From: a virus
IMG/VR virus record: IMGVR_UViG_3300031658_000142
Span: 1-22,886 of that record
DNA: 22,886 nucleotides
Reading direction: 5' to 3' (one strand)
Below the pieces are notes generated by a model that did not search any database, was not told the origin of the DNA, and saw only the letters and a list, made by a program, of their open reading frames with translations. Position numbers and translations under genes: made by a program. The number at the start of each line of letters is the position of its first letter. Within the stretch, counting starts at the first letter, position 1. Of the stretch, positions 1-5,886 are shown piece after piece.

Positions 1-205
1 TCCAAGTGGTTTCGACTCGGCTGGTTAGTTCAGGCACCCATCCCCATTGCTTCTCTAGGGGAGAACTACCTACTCTAAAAGGGTTACTGCAAAGGCTGTC
101 ATAAATTACTTTGCACTTGTGAATATAAAAAACCTCACCAGCTCTAACTCGATCAATGAAAGTATCAACTGTTAAATTCGCTGGTACATATTTGTAATTG
201 CTCAT
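1..205 (-). CDS. Hypothetical protein of the leftward early operon (partial, runs off the window)
   Basis: A reading frame opens at an ATG at 205 on the minus strand and stays open for 68 codons to the edge of the window, so the C-terminus is missing. Its start overlaps the stop of the gene at 202-429 in an ATGA arrangement, which indicates translational coupling in a leftward operon. The visible part begins MSNYKYVPANLTVDTF and contains a Trp-rich stretch (QWGWVPEL) near residue 55. I do not recognise a family. Its position, third in an operon leaving a pL-like promoter, is where temperate phages usually keep recombination, host-takeover or integration-control genes, but no function follows from that. 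Confidence 0.6.
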   Translation of the reverse strand, partial: MSNYKYVPANLTVDTFIDRVRAGEVFYIHKCKVIYDSLCSNPFRVGSSPLEKQWGWVPELTSRVETTW

Positions 206-429
206 ACTCCCACCTCACAAAGCTTTACCATGTGAAACACGCCATGCTTAAACTTCGTCGCGCCCACTGGCTTAAACTTCGCTTCAAACGCCTTGTAATG
301 AATGGGTCCATTTTTACCGGCAACAATTACCAAGCCATTGCCTTTGAATTCAAACTTAATTTTTAGCTGATTGAGCAGATTAATAGCCCGAGCTGCGTTT
401 GCTTTACTTCGTTCGCTTATCTTTTTCAT
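202..429 (-). CDS. Small hypothetical basic protein, leftward early operon
   Basis: This 75-residue protein starts at an ATG that overlaps the stop of the upstream gene (426-599), and its own stop overlaps the start of the next gene, so it is the middle gene of a tightly coupled leftward operon. It is rich in Lys and Arg: an N-terminal helix-forming part (residues 1-24, KKISERSKANAARAINLL) is followed by an alternating hydrophobic part that looks like beta strands. No transmembrane segment, signal peptide or cysteine motif is visible. I do not recognise the family. A role in nucleic-acid binding is possible from the charge but is only inference. Confidence 0.65.
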   Translation of the reverse strand: MKKISERSKANAARAINLLNQLKIKFEFKGNGLVIVAGKNGPIHYKAFEAKFKPVGATKFKHGVFHMVKLCEVGV

Positions 430-599
430 GACATCACTTCCAATTTAAATGCGACCTGATTATTAAAGCCGCATATCTTCTTTTTTATGCTGTAAAGACT
501 TTCGCGGTGTGAATTGCTTTTGCCACCTGAAATCGAAACGATCACAACATCGGTTTTCGTCTTAGATAGCAGTTTAGAAATAGCTTTGATTAGCTCCAT
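426..599 (-). CDS. 57-residue hypothetical protein, first gene of the pL-like operon
   Basis: The frame starts at an ATG at 599 (minus strand) with a GGAG ribosome binding site 8 bases upstream, about 25 bases after the start predicted for the pL-like promoter. It stops at 426-428, overlapping the ATG of the next gene. The product begins MELIKAISKLLSKTKTDVVI and includes the short string SISGGKSNSH. That string resembles a nucleotide-binding loop, but it is too short and isolated to call one. There is no known family that I recognise. The position, the ribosome binding site and the coupling to the next gene make it a credible real gene despite its size. Confidence 0.6.
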   Translation of the reverse strand: MELIKAISKLLSKTKTDVVIVSISGGKSNSHRESLYSIKKKICGFNNQVAFKLEVMS

Positions 600-630
600 T
601 TGCTTAACTCCATTGCTAGTTGATAAGTAA

Positions 631-659
631 AATATAGCATTAAGCTAAACACATTACAA
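631..659 (-). promoter_or_regulatory. pL-like early leftward promoter
   Basis: On the minus strand the sequence reads TTGTAA (654-659), a 17-base spacer, then TATATT (631-636), preceded by TGC as an extended -10. It sits about 32-60 bases upstream of the first leftward gene. It overlaps two copies of the CI operator, as a CI-repressed pL should. Confidence 0.65.
634..648. promoter_or_regulatory. Putative CI/Cro operator OL-a
   Basis: ATAGC-ATTAA-GCTAA is a near-perfect inverted repeat of the form TTAGC-N5-GCTAA. It shares 14 consecutive bases with the best right operator (1497-1511). It overlaps the -10 and spacer of the pL-like promoter, so occupancy would block transcription. Confidence 0.65.
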
Positions 660-673
660 TAGCACAATGCTAA
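659..673. promoter_or_regulatory. Putative CI/Cro operator OL-b
   Basis: ATAGC-ACAAT-GCTAA is a second copy of the TTAGC-N5-GCTAA operator, centred 25 bases from OL-a. It touches the -35 of the pL-like promoter. A further GCTAA half-site lies at 683-687 with a degenerate partner, which may be a weak third site. Confidence 0.6.
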
Positions 674-711
674 ATTTGTTATGCTAATGAAATTAAGGCA
701 AAAAAGAGGCG

Positions 712-740
712 AAAAAAAACCGCTATATAAGCGGCTTTTA
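712..740 (-). terminator. Rho-independent terminator of cI
   Basis: On the minus strand CCGCT-TATAT-AGCGG (720-734) forms a short GC hairpin followed by eight T residues (712-719). It lies about 30 bases beyond the cI stop codon. Flanking A and T runs let the stem lengthen around a bulged G. It would keep cI transcription from pRM out of the pL-like operator region. Confidence 0.75.
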
Positions 741-763
741 AGGAAGGGAAGTGGGGATTATTT

Positions 764-1438
764 CTATTCTGGCATGAAAGCGCCGATTATCACGCCGCAA
801 ATACGCATAACTCCCGTAGGAATAATTAATGGGTGCCGGTCGTTGAGCGGTTTTAGGTAATACGACCCGTCTTCGTCTTCCATAAGCTGTTTAAACGTGG
901 TTTTATCGCCGATCCTTGCTATCACCCTTGACCCAGAAGCCCAGTCTCCCTCGGGGTCAACGTAGATTATCGTACCTTCCGGATAGCTGCGAACGCCTGG
1001 CGAAGAGGCGGTCATAGAATCTCCCTTAACAAGAAGAGCAAAGGTTAAGGGGCCAGCACTCGCCACAGGGCACGGAAAATGCTGTGTTTTCTCATCTATA
1101 GTCATTAATTCTCCAGTTTCGCAAAAACCACCCGCCTGAACCCATGTGAGCAATGGAATCATTCGAGCCTGCGGAGATTGCGATGTGTTGTCTATATCCT
1201 CTTGTTTTATTTCATTATCAAGCCAACCTAACGGCTTGTCCGTTTTTTTTTCTATATATCTAGCTACTTCGTCGGAGATGCCTCGCGCTTTCCCTGTAGA
1301 TGAACTTTTAGAGCCATTTTTCCATTGACTCACCTGTGCAGGTGATTTCTCTAGCAATTCAGACAGCTGTTTTAGAGTACCAAACTCATTCGCAAGCTGC
1401 TTGATTTTACCCTGCCTTATCTCAAGTATCGTTTTCAT
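764..1438 (-). CDS. cI: CI-like repressor, HTH plus S24/LexA-type autocleavage domain
   Basis: This 224-residue protein has the two-domain design of lambdoid repressors. Residues about 12-45 fit a helix-turn-helix (LKQLSELLEKSPAQVSQWKNG), and residues about 92-224 match an S24 peptidase domain. The Ala-Gly cleavage site is visible at 102-103 (WVQAGGF), the catalytic Ser at 141 (KGDSM) and the likely general-base Lys at 183 (TFKQL), followed by the typical LKPLND strand. It should bind the TTAGC-N5-GCTAA operators on both sides, hold the prophage silent, and be cleaved with RecA help after DNA damage. It is transcribed leftward and divergently from cro. The predicted pRM start coincides with the ATG and no ribosome binding site precedes it, so translation is probably leaderless, as for lambda cI. 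Confidence 0.93.
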   Translation of the reverse strand: MKTILEIRQGKIKQLANEFGTLKQLSELLEKSPAQVSQWKNGSKSSSTGKARGISDEVARYIEKKTDKPLGWLDNEIKQEDIDNTSQSPQARMIPLLTWVQAGGFCETGELMTIDEKTQHFPCPVASAGPLTFALLVKGDSMTASSPGVRSYPEGTIIYVDPEGDWASGSRVIARIGDKTTFKQLMEDEDGSYYLKPLNDRHPLIIPTGVMRICGVIIGAFMPE

Positions 1439-1444
1439 AGCTTT

Positions 1445-1472
1445 ATTATAGTAGCAATCTGCTAAATAACAA
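1445..1472 (-). promoter_or_regulatory. pRM-like promoter of cI, predicted leaderless
   Basis: On the minus strand TTGTTA (1467-1472), a 16-base spacer and a perfect TATAAT (1445-1450) lie directly upstream of cI. Only six bases separate the -10 from the cI ATG, so RNA should begin at or next to the A of the start codon. The operator at 1451-1465 fills the spacer, which suggests autorepression. Confidence 0.65.
1451..1465. promoter_or_regulatory. Putative operator OR3-like (in pRM)
   Basis: GTAGC-AATCT-GCTAA matches the TTAGC-N5-GCTAA pattern at 9 of 10 half-site positions. It lies between the -10 and -35 of the predicted cI promoter, so a protein bound here would shut off cI. That is the role OR3 plays for lambda Cro. 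Confidence 0.6.
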
Positions 1473-1488
1473 ATAGGAATAATGCTTG
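1473..1488. promoter_or_regulatory. Putative degenerate operator OR2-like
   Basis: ATAGG, six bases, then GCTTG is an imperfect version of the operator with a one-base longer spacer. Its centre (about 1481) is 23 bases from the centres of both neighbouring sites, which is the main reason to take it seriously. It overlaps the -35 of the pR-like promoter. Confidence 0.35.
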
Positions 1489-1514
1489 CATTAGCATTAG
1501 CATTAAGCTAAATT
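1486..1514 (+). promoter_or_regulatory. pR-like promoter of the rightward early operon
   Basis: TTGCAT (1486-1491), a 17-base spacer and TAAATT (1509-1514) lie upstream of cro. The best operator copy (1497-1511) covers the spacer and -10. The RNA would start near 1521, giving a very short leader that begins at the AAAGGAG ribosome binding site of cro. Confidence 0.55.
1497..1511. promoter_or_regulatory. Putative CI/Cro operator OR1-like
   Basis: TTAGC-ATTAA-GCTAA has perfect inverted half-sites and overlaps the pR-like -10. An extra TTAGCATTAGC direct run immediately upstream (1491-1501) offers an additional half-site in tandem. Confidence 0.7.
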
Positions 1515-1536
1515 ATTGACAAAGGAGAATTAATCA

Positions 1537-1755
1537 ATGAAATTAGCGTTATACGTATCACCAAGAGGAATGCAAAGTATCTTAGCTGGCTTTATTAAAG
1601 TCTCTCCTGTGCTTATTCATCAATGGTCAACCGGAAAAAGGAGAGTACCAGCAGAAAAGTGCGGAGCAATAGAAAAAGCTACAAACGGGATAGTAACTAA
1701 GCATGAGCTTAGGCCGGACGTATTCGATAAACCGGTAGAAATTAACAAAACGTGA
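1537..1755 (+). CDS. cro: Cro/YdaS-like helix-turn-helix regulator
   Basis: This 72-residue protein is divergent from cI and is the first gene after the pR-like promoter. Residues about 10-46 fit a helix-turn-helix (LAGFIKVSPVLIHQWSTGKR). The following AEKCGAIEKATNGIVTKHELRPDVF segment, at about residues 39-63, is typical of the YdaS/Cro-like family found in many lambdoid immunity regions. The start is supported by AAAGGAG with suitable spacing. It probably competes with CI for the operators and favours lytic growth by repressing pRM. Family members are also annotated as the YdaS part of a YdaS-YdaT pair, but no YdaT-like partner follows here. The assignment as Cro rests mainly on position. 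Confidence 0.85.
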   Translation: MKLALYVSPRGMQSILAGFIKVSPVLIHQWSTGKRRVPAEKCGAIEKATNGIVTKHELRPDVFDKPVEINKT

Positions 1756-1764
1756 CATGTCACG
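1751..1764. repeat. 14-bp perfect palindrome over the cro stop codon
   Basis: CGTGACATGTCACG reads the same on both strands and contains the cro stop TGA. The 16-base string AAACGTGACATGTCAC (1748-1763) occurs again inside the portal gene at 19240-19255. It could be a protein binding site; no known recognition sequence is assigned. Confidence 0.6.
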
Positions 1765-1782
1765 AAACTTAAAAAGTAGACG

Positions 1783-1824
1783 AAAAAAAGCCGCGATAAT
1801 CGGGACAGCAATCCCTACGCGGCT
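1783..1824 (-). terminator. Leftward terminator hairpin, possible 3' end of a small antisense RNA
   Basis: AGCCGCG (1789-1795) pairs with CGCGGCT (1818-1824), and an inner GGGA (1802-1805) pairs with TCCC (1812-1815). On the minus strand the stem is followed by seven T residues (1783-1789, the last within the stem). On the plus strand it is followed by AAATT, so it looks like a terminator only for leftward RNA. A leftward promoter-like sequence lies just to its right (1844-1873). Confidence 0.6.
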
Positions 1825-1843
1825 AAATTCAAAACGAGGCAAC

Positions 1844-1873
1844 ATTATGACACAAATAATAGTTTTATTTCAA
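1844..1873 (-). promoter_or_regulatory. Candidate leftward promoter of an OOP-like antisense RNA
   Basis: On the minus strand TTGAAA (1868-1873), an 18-base spacer and CATAAT (1844-1849) each match the consensus at five of six positions. Transcription would start near 1837 and run into the terminator at 1783-1824, giving an RNA of roughly 55 bases antisense to the leader of the next gene. The position resembles the lambda OOP RNA; the existence of the RNA is inference. Confidence 0.35.
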
Positions 1874-2059
1874 CCAATCATTCAGCGCGTTCAGGACTGG
1901 CAGAGAGAGCAGCGTATTACACGTATGAGCAACAAGCTATCGACACTAGCAGATCGTCGTCAAGCAGCTCTTGATACGTTCAACGCAATGTCAACAGAGA
2001 TCAGCAGCCGGTCTATTGAGCAGGTTCAGCGCATGGAAAAGAAAGGCGGGTTGATATGA
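1847..2059 (+). CDS. Small helical hypothetical protein in the cII position
   Basis: I chose the ATG at 1847 because a GAGG ribosome binding site lies seven bases upstream. The in-frame ATG at 1757 would put a palindrome and a strong hairpin inside the coding region. The resulting 70-residue protein (MTQIIVLFQPIIQRVQDWQR at the start) is almost entirely predicted helix with heptad-like spacing and many Arg and Gln, so a small coiled coil is possible. It occupies the place of cII in lambdoid maps but has no helix-turn-helix like CII. Its stop overlaps the start of the replication gene (ATGA). I do not recognise a family. Confidence 0.6.
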   Translation: MTQIIVLFQPIIQRVQDWQREQRITRMSNKLSTLADRRQAALDTFNAMSTEISSRSIEQVQRMEKKGGLI

Positions 2060-3015
2060 GTAATGTACATCAATTAAGCAATTATCAACAGAGGTTTGCG
2101 GTAGTGCCTAAATCGTCAAGCTATTGTGATAAGGGGTGGGTGAAAGATCATCGTAAATCTTTGGATAGCGTGATTGCTAAATGCTGCGTTAAATCGCATA
2201 TCTGGTCATTTCTTATAAAGAGCGCGACTCATAAGCAATATACAACAAGATACGGCAAGGATCAGGTGCTGTTACATCCTGGGCAGCTGATAACAAGCCA
2301 AGCGAAGATACTGGCTAGATTTGAAGACACAGCAAGCAGCCTAACACCAACCGGCGACCATATCAGAGGCGCGATAGATTTCATGGTTAGAGAGGGGATG
2401 TTAACAGTAAGCGGATCAAGAAAAGGTAGTATTTTTACTATCGTAAACTGGGCTGAATATCAGGCTGAAATAGAGGCTAAAAACACCCATTTTGAGCCCG
2501 AACAGTTCCCGAACATGAATCCCGAACATGAAAACGCACAGGAAGCTAGCAAATACGAGGCTTTCAAGGCATATGAAGAAAGCCTAATCCCAAACAGTTC
2601 CCTAACACCATTCCCGACTATACAAGAAGACAATAATTTAAACCTTAAAACACCTTGTCAGATTGCTAACGCAAACGACGGTGAAGAATCAATTATTTTG
2701 ACCTCTGATCAACCGGTTTTAAAAGCTAAATCGTCACCGGTTCCTTTTCAGAAAATAGTTGATTCTTACAATGAATTGATTGGCGATGATTTCCCGAAAT
2801 GCCAATCGGTATCTAGCTCAAAACGCAAAACGGCAATACGCAAATTTTGGAAAGAAATGCGCAGCGACCTAAACCGAGTTCAATCGTATTTTACGTATTT
2901 TGCAGAGTACGCCACACCACACTATCGCGGCGAAAACGACCGAGGCTGGAAAGCTGATATTGAGTTTATTTGCCGCGATACTACTGTAGAGAAAATGCGG
3001 GAGTTGGGCGAATGA
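2056..3015 (+). CDS. O-like phage replication initiation protein
   Basis: This 319-residue protein lies directly upstream of the DnaB-type helicase. The N-terminal part (about 25-155) resembles the winged-helix domain of phage O/DnaD-like replication proteins, including the RGAIDFMVREGMLTV helix-strand and a following IVNWAEYQ strand. A low-complexity, Glu/Asn-rich linker covers about 160-225. The C-terminal part (about 230-315) has the pattern found in helicase-loader-interacting domains of phage replication proteins: a VDSYNELI helix, spaced basic helices and a GWKADIEFICR motif near the end. It probably binds the phage origin and recruits the helicase. An origin inside this gene, as in lambda O, is possible, but I saw no clear iterons. 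Start and stop overlap both neighbours. Confidence 0.75.
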   Translation: MSNVHQLSNYQQRFAVVPKSSSYCDKGWVKDHRKSLDSVIAKCCVKSHIWSFLIKSATHKQYTTRYGKDQVLLHPGQLITSQAKILARFEDTASSLTPTGDHIRGAIDFMVREGMLTVSGSRKGSIFTIVNWAEYQAEIEAKNTHFEPEQFPNMNPEHENAQEASKYEAFKAYEESLIPNSSLTPFPTIQEDNNLNLKTPCQIANANDGEESIILTSDQPVLKAKSSPVPFQKIVDSYNELIGDDFPKCQSVSSSKRKTAIRKFWKEMRSDLNRVQSYFTYFAEYATPHYRGENDRGWKADIEFICRDTTVEKMRELGE

Positions 3016-4430
3016 ATGATTGCCTGGATTTTCCCCCACCCCCACCCCCATACCCATACCAAGAAACACCCACTATTCGCCAGCTTTGCGCTATTGATTC
3101 AGAGCAAAACATTATCGGCACAATTTTACTCAAACCTGAAAAGCTGCTCGATGTGCCAGAGCTAAGATCAATCGATTTTTTCGACAATCAAAACGCAATG
3201 ATTTTTGACGCAATGATCGCAATCTCGGAAGCTAACAAACCTATCGACGTTGTAATTGTCGCTGAGTATTTCGAGAGACGGGGGCAGCTAGAAAATATCG
3301 GCGGCATGGGTTACATGATTGATCTTGTTAAAAACCTTGCAAGCTCACGGAATATTTTAGCTCACACGAAATTAGTAACTGACAGAGCAAAAGAACGTCG
3401 GTTAGTGCAGGCCGCACAGGATATTCAAGAGGCGATCTATCAAGACGGCGAGCTTGGCACCGAGGAAAGGCTAAGCAATGCTGAGGCCATTTTTACAGCC
3501 GCTAACGTGTCGATTGAATCTACCGCAGAGGTCGTTGAAATGAATACGGCGGTTAAGGATTACATTGAATATTTAAGCTGGCGTTTTGAGAACGAAGGCA
3601 TTCACGGCGTAAAAACTGGATTTGAAAAGATCGACGAAAGGTTGCAAGGATTGAAGGGCGGCGAAATGTACATAATTGCAGCTCGCCCAGGCATGGGAAA
3701 AACAACCTACGCTACCAATATTCTAGCTAACGCTTGCCGACAAGGTGTGAAAGCTTATTTCTCAAGTTTGGAAATGCCGCGCAATCAGTTAGTACAGCGA
3801 ATGATAGCCAGCACCGGAAATATTAACCTTTCAAAACTTAAGGACGCGAGCATCTTGGCATGTAGTCACGAAAGCGCAAAGCTAACCGTTTCGATTTCTT
3901 TAGTCAAGGATATGAACGTGGCAATTGACGACCAAGGCGGCGTTGACATAGCTGATATTCGCAGCCGATGCCGCGCAAAATTCCGAAAGGGTGGTCTTGA
4001 TATTCTGCTGATTGATTACCTACAGCTCATTGAAGATCGCACCGCCAAAAGCCGATTCGAGGTTGTTTCTAGCGTATCGCGAAAGCTTAAAGCGCTGGCT
4101 AAAGAGCTTGATATTCCTGTTGTCGCCTTGTCGCAGCTATCTAGAAAGCTAGAAGAGCGCCCAGATAAGCGGCCAATTATGTCAGACCTTCGAGAGTCAG
4201 GGCAAATTGAGCAGGATGCCGACGTTATTCAATTTCTTTTTCGCGATGAAGTTTACAACGAGGACAGCAATAAAAAAGGGATTTGCGAGGTTATCACATC
4301 AAAGTTTCGCGATGGTGAAACGGGCACTGATTACGTGGCATTTTTTGGCGCACAGAATCGCATGGCTGATTTAGCGCACGAATACACCCCGCCGGTAGAC
4401 GAGCAGAAAACCAAAAAGAAGGGCTTTTAG
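3012..4430 (+). CDS. dnaB: Replicative DNA helicase, DnaB family
   Basis: This is a hexameric 5'-3' helicase that unwinds the phage replication fork. I chose the ATG at 3012 because it overlaps the upstream stop (ATGA). That gives 472 residues, the normal size for DnaB. A Pro-rich N-terminus (six consecutive Pro near residues 8-13) precedes the DnaB N-terminal domain (about 20-130). The RecA-like domain shows Walker A ARPGMGKTT (about 224-232), Walker B LLIDY (about 332-336), a SQLSRKLEERPDKRP segment and the DLRESGQIEQDADVI motif near 392-406. All expected ATPase motifs are intact. It follows the O-like protein without a gap, so the phage brings its own helicase rather than only a loader. 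No intein is present. Confidence 0.95.
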   Translation: MNDCLDFPPPPPPYPYQETPTIRQLCAIDSEQNIIGTILLKPEKLLDVPELRSIDFFDNQNAMIFDAMIAISEANKPIDVVIVAEYFERRGQLENIGGMGYMIDLVKNLASSRNILAHTKLVTDRAKERRLVQAAQDIQEAIYQDGELGTEERLSNAEAIFTAANVSIESTAEVVEMNTAVKDYIEYLSWRFENEGIHGVKTGFEKIDERLQGLKGGEMYIIAARPGMGKTTYATNILANACRQGVKAYFSSLEMPRNQLVQRMIASTGNINLSKLKDASILACSHESAKLTVSISLVKDMNVAIDDQGGVDIADIRSRCRAKFRKGGLDILLIDYLQLIEDRTAKSRFEVVSSVSRKLKALAKELDIPVVALSQLSRKLEERPDKRPIMSDLRESGQIEQDADVIQFLFRDEVYNEDSNKKGICEVITSKFRDGETGTDYVAFFGAQNRMADLAHEYTPPVDEQKTKKKGF

Positions 4431-4431
4431 T

Positions 4432-4854
4432 ATGAGCGATGAAGTTATTAACTCCCACGCTTCACTAGTGGCGCATATCACAAAGCTTACCGCCGATTTT
4501 GCCCAGCACAAGTATTTGCGGGTGTCGGTTAAGACAGGCAAGCAGCGCACAAACACACAAAACAGAGCGTTACATTTGTATTTAACCAATGTCGCTGACT
4601 CATTAAACAGCGCTGGCCTAGACCTTCGCAAGACGATTAAAAACGAGCTTGACATCCCTTGGACAACTGAATTAGTCAAAGACAATATTTGGCGAATTAT
4701 TCAGAAAGCATCGACGGGACACGACTCTACAACCAAGCCGCTAACGAGCGATTACAGCACAGTTTATGAAATTATGAACCGACACCTGAGCGCAAAGTTG
4801 GGCGTTTATGTCGCTTGGCCCACGCTAGAAAACAAAAAGGATTTAGCAGCATGA
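4432..4854 (+). CDS. Conserved phage protein, possibly NinB/Orf-like recombination mediator
   Basis: This 140-residue protein starts one base after the helicase stop codon. Its core pattern, RTNTQNRALHLYLTNVADSL followed by a GLDLRKTIK helix, a DIPWT strand and a NRHLSAKLGVYVAWP tail, recurs in many phage early regions beside replication and recombination genes. The TQNRALH element resembles the start of NinB (Orf) proteins, which help load recombinases on single-stranded DNA, but the rest diverges. I therefore give NinB-like only as a possibility. Neighbours (helicase upstream, SSB later in the operon) agree with a DNA-transaction role. No catalytic residues are evident. Confidence 0.6.
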   Translation: MSDEVINSHASLVAHITKLTADFAQHKYLRVSVKTGKQRTNTQNRALHLYLTNVADSLNSAGLDLRKTIKNELDIPWTTELVKDNIWRIIQKASTGHDSTTKPLTSDYSTVYEIMNRHLSAKLGVYVAWPTLENKKDLAA

Positions 4855-5714
4855 GCGGCAAGGAAACAATATTCGTCTCATTTTCCGGCGGCCGGACCTC
4901 GGGCTATATGTGTAAATGGCTTATAGACAATATAAGTGCGAATACCAACCTCATATTTGTTTTCGCTAACACAGGGCAGGAGCACGAAGAAACTTTAAAT
5001 TTTGTTAACAAGTGCGATAAGAATTTTGGCTTAAATTTGGTTTGGGTAGAGGCGATAATTCACAAACAATTTGGCAAAGGCTCGACTCATAAAATAGTTG
5101 ATTTTGAGACAGCAAGCAGGCATGGAGAGCCTTTTGAGGAAATGATAAAAATTTATGGAATACCTAACCCTGATTACCCGCATTGCAATCGCGAGCTAAA
5201 AATAAACGCAATTAGGAGCTATAAAAAATCGTTAGGCTTTAGATCCAGACACAAAACAGCGATTGGAATTAGAGTCGATGAAATAGACAGAATGAGCGCC
5301 AAAGCCAAAGAGGAGGGGCTTTTTTATCCCTTGATATCATTAACTCAAAGAACTAAAGAGCAAATAAGGCATTGGTGGAAAGCTCAAAATTTTGACTTAA
5401 AAATACCGGAGCATCTAGGTAATTGCTCCACTTGCTGGAAAAAATCAAAACGCAAGCTTATGACCATAGCAAAGCATGAGCCGGAGCGCTTCGATTTCTT
5501 TAAGCGAATGGAAAAAGAAAACCCTAACGCTGGTGCGGGCGAAGATGGGCGAGTTTTCTTTAGGCAGTACGAATCAGCCGAGGACATTATAAAACAAAGC
5601 AAGCATCCATTTGTTGAGTTCGTGGATACCATGCCAGAGCTACAGCTTGGAATGTTTGACGCAGACCTAATCGACTTTGAACATAGTTGCGGCGATAGCT
5701 GCGAGGCGGCATAA
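4851..5714 (+). CDS. PP-loop ATPase, PAPS reductase/adenylyltransferase-like family
   Basis: The ATG at 4851 overlaps the previous stop (ATGA), giving 287 residues. An N-terminal PP-loop is visible at residues 10-17 (SFSGGRTS, with Arg in place of the more common Lys of SGGKDS), followed by FVFANTGQEHEETLNF, the second strand and helix of the adenine-nucleotide alpha-hydrolase fold. Cysteines stand in potentially metal-binding pairs: C112, C192-x2-C195 and C280-x3-C284. The ECGLH active-site motif of sulfate-assimilation CysH is absent, so it is probably not a sulfate reductase. Such proteins are common in phages, with sulfur transfer to nucleic acid or nucleotide modification as possible roles. 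The family call is firm; the substrate is unknown. Confidence 0.8.
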   Translation: MSGKETIFVSFSGGRTSGYMCKWLIDNISANTNLIFVFANTGQEHEETLNFVNKCDKNFGLNLVWVEAIIHKQFGKGSTHKIVDFETASRHGEPFEEMIKIYGIPNPDYPHCNRELKINAIRSYKKSLGFRSRHKTAIGIRVDEIDRMSAKAKEEGLFYPLISLTQRTKEQIRHWWKAQNFDLKIPEHLGNCSTCWKKSKRKLMTIAKHEPERFDFFKRMEKENPNAGAGEDGRVFFRQYESAEDIIKQSKHPFVEFVDTMPELQLGMFDADLIDFEHSCGDSCEAA

Positions 5715-5715
5715 G

Positions 5716-5886
5716 ATGAATACATTTAACAACGCAATCCACAGTTTCATTATCCCAAAATCTCGCGGCACAAAAAGCCCTTACACAGATGAGCAGAAAG
5801 CGCAGATAACAGCTAAACGCGTAGCCGTCGAAAATAAGCTCGATGATATGCGGCTAACTGCCGAATTAACCGAGGTCTACGCATGA
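5716..5886 (+). CDS. 56-residue hypothetical protein
   Basis: I chose the ATG at 5716, which follows a GAGGCGG ribosome binding site and begins one base after the stop of the PP-loop gene. An earlier in-frame ATG (5677) would bury the start inside the upstream gene. The product is polar and ends in a helical, charged segment (EQKAQITAKRVAVENKLDDM at about residues 26-45). Its stop overlaps the ATG of the next micro-gene. I do not recognise a family, and the order of genes gives no specific clue to function. Confidence 0.6.
   Translation: MNTFNNAIHSFIIPKSRGTKSPYTDEQKAQITAKRVAVENKLDDMRLTAELTEVYA

Noticed and set aside
1516-1521. TTGACA as the -35 of a cro promoter
   Set aside because: The matching -10 would fall inside the cro coding region and no TATAAT-like sequence is there; the TTGCAT/TAAATT pair overlapping the operator fits better.
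1757-1846. Longer version of the 70-residue gene starting at the ATG at 1757
   Set aside because: The extension would span a palindrome and a strong hairpin, begins with a Lys/Arg-rich stretch of no pattern, and has no ribosome binding site; the ATG at 1847 has GAGG at good spacing.
2970-3011. Upstream start for the DnaB helicase
   Set aside because: It lies inside the replication gene in another frame and the ATGA overlap at 3012 gives the normal start and length.
4371-4685. Minus-strand open frame of about 100 codons across the DnaB/NinB-like junction
   Set aside because: It lies opposite well-supported genes, has no ribosome binding site or recognisable product, and looks like a shadow frame.
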